Positions 63,138 to 64,000 of a DNA stretch of 64,000 nucleotides are shown here, piece by piece. A model generated the notes under the pieces. The model searched no databases, was not told where the DNA came from, and saw nothing but the letters and a program-made list of their open reading frames with translations. The stretch lies in contig NZ_FTOY01000008.1 in the NCBI RefSeq assembly GCF_900156885.1, positions 1-64,000 on the forward strand, read 5' to 3'. The position numbers and the translations under genes are program-made. This stretch comes from Limosilactobacillus caccae. Lineage in GTDB: Bacteria; Bacillota; Bacilli; Lactobacillales; Lactobacillaceae. Within the stretch, counting starts at the first letter, position 1. Every line of letters begins with the position of its first letter.

Positions 63138-63851
63138 ATGAATAACTTCTCACAAGAACCTGGTCGCCGGGTTGTTACCGATGCGACTGGTTTGAATAGC
63201 TTTTTGACCCGAATGTATGGAAATATGACCCTCGCGGTGCTAGTTTCCGCATTCAGTGCCTACCTGACAATGGGGGTCTTTCGTAACGCCGTTTTCGGCT
63301 TTTTCGGTGCCCATCCGGCAATGGTGTGGATAATCCTCTTGTTGCCAATCGCCTTGTCAATGGGTGTTAGCTTTAGTGCTACCCGTAACCCGGTCGGCAG
63401 TTTTATCATGTTGATGCTGGTGGCGATTATCTACGGGGTTGAATTTGCAATCATCGCCGGAGTATACTCTGGCGCAAGCATTGCGTCGGCCTTCGTTTCA
63501 TCTGCGGCTGTTTTTGTAACGATGGCGCTGTACGGGACCTTTACTAAGCGTGACTTGAGTACTTTTGGTTCGCACGCCACTGCGGCATTAATTGCCTTGA
63601 TGATCGCTTACTTCATCAACATGTTCTTAAAGAGCCCCGCAATTGCTTACATCTTCTCATTCATCGCCGTTATTATCTTTACTGTTTTGACGGCATGGGA
63701 TGCCCAAAAGATGAAGCAGATTTACCTAAATTATGGGGACCAGGTTTCCGTTACCGGGTTAGCAGTGTTAGGGGCATTGCAACTGTACTTAGACTTTGTA
63801 AACCTCTTTATCTCACTTCTCCAGATATTTGGAATGAGTGAACGCAACTAA
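63138..63851 (+). CDS. Bax inhibitor-1 (BI-1)/YccA-family membrane protein
   Basis: A 237-residue protein with seven membrane helices, TGLNSFLTRMYGNMTLAVLVSAFSAYLTM first and the family's TAWDAQKMKQIYLNYGD between the last helices. B. subtilis YetJ of this family is a pH-sensitive calcium leak channel; the role in lactobacilli is unknown. ATG 63138 after AAGGAG. Confidence 0.9.
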   Translation: MNNFSQEPGRRVVTDATGLNSFLTRMYGNMTLAVLVSAFSAYLTMGVFRNAVFGFFGAHPAMVWIILLLPIALSMGVSFSATRNPVGSFIMLMLVAIIYGVEFAIIAGVYSGASIASAFVSSAAVFVTMALYGTFTKRDLSTFGSHATAALIALMIAYFINMFLKSPAIAYIFSFIAVIIFTVLTAWDAQKMKQIYLNYGDQVSVTGLAVLGALQLYLDFVNLFISLLQIFGMSERN

Positions 63852-63860
63852 TTAAGATAA

Positions 63861-63899
63861 AGTTCAGTGTGAACGCAACTCACGCTGAACTTTTTTATT
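63861..63899 (+). terminator. Terminator of the BI-1 family gene
   Basis: Hairpin AGTTCAGTGTGA/TCACGCTGAACT with a run of T. The remaining 100 bp to the window end hold no recognisable gene. Confidence 0.88.
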
Positions 63900-64000
63900 A
63901 CCTCCAAAAGGATCCTTATTCGACAATTATCGCTTAATTCTTTAGTCAAGAAGCTAAACCATCATTGGATTCTTTGGTACAATTACTATTAGCGATAGAA

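Overview
The window reads as a chromosomal segment of a lactic acid bacterium, most likely a heterofermentative lactobacillus of the Limosilactobacillus type. This is inferred from two Apf-like LysM proteins, a SAM-III (SMK box) leader on metK, T-box leaders on leuS and argS, PepV, a Lactobacillus-type deoxynucleoside kinase, and gene orders resembling ecsAB-hit-prsA and trmB-ytpP-ytpR-murC of Bacillus. I could not fix the species. No prophage, CRISPR array, complete insertion sequence or replication origin was seen.

Layout. 1-1100: the end of an rRNA operon (5S) followed by nine tRNA genes and a terminator. 1100-6200: an amino-acid permease and alanine dehydrogenase pair and a multidrug-type MFS exporter, all on the minus strand. 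6200-9200: the anaerobic ribonucleotide reductase operon nrdDG behind an NrdR box. 9400-13750: two Apf-like LysM proteins flanking a PEPCK/HPrK-like P-loop protein and a thioesterase. 13750-17100: a long control region and the dihydropyrimidine dehydrogenase genes preT-preA. 17100-21200: aldo/keto reductase, a CIRCE-controlled hsp20, a LexA-boxed umuC-yolD pair and an HdeD-like membrane protein. 21300-26300: VanZ-like protein, amino-acid permease, PerR, a second MFS exporter and Tag. 26300-30400: SAM-III riboswitch-metK and T-box-leuS. 30400-41400: mixed housekeeping (HicB-like orphan, flippase, nnrD, pepV, usp, GH73 hydrolase, deoxynucleoside kinase, rbsR-rbsK, CPBP protease).

41370-41710 holds the least explained element: a roughly 300-nt highly structured RNA with its own promoter and terminator. 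A catabolite-response (cre) sequence overlaps its -35 box. I do not recognise the RNA family and rank it as the best candidate for something undescribed.

41700-48900: potassium channel, tRNA-Leu, ASCH and RdgB-like proteins, tRNA-Gly, an LDH-fold dehydrogenase with a malate-dehydrogenase-like specificity residue, a PdxK/ThiD kinase and T-box-argS. 48900-64000: PBP1A, YlbF-like protein, the YhaO/YhaN nuclease pair, PrsA, HIT, EcsAB, TrmB, YtpP, YtpR, MurC and a Bax-inhibitor-like protein.

Two families of dispersed intergenic repeats (A at 10213 and 16881; B at 30419 and 56398) share a terminator-like head. In each family one copy carries the same extra module of about 22 bp. Regulatory signals are unusually readable here: NrdR box, CIRCE, LexA box, cre sites, an FNR-like box, an RbsR-type operator, one SAM-III riboswitch and two T-boxes.
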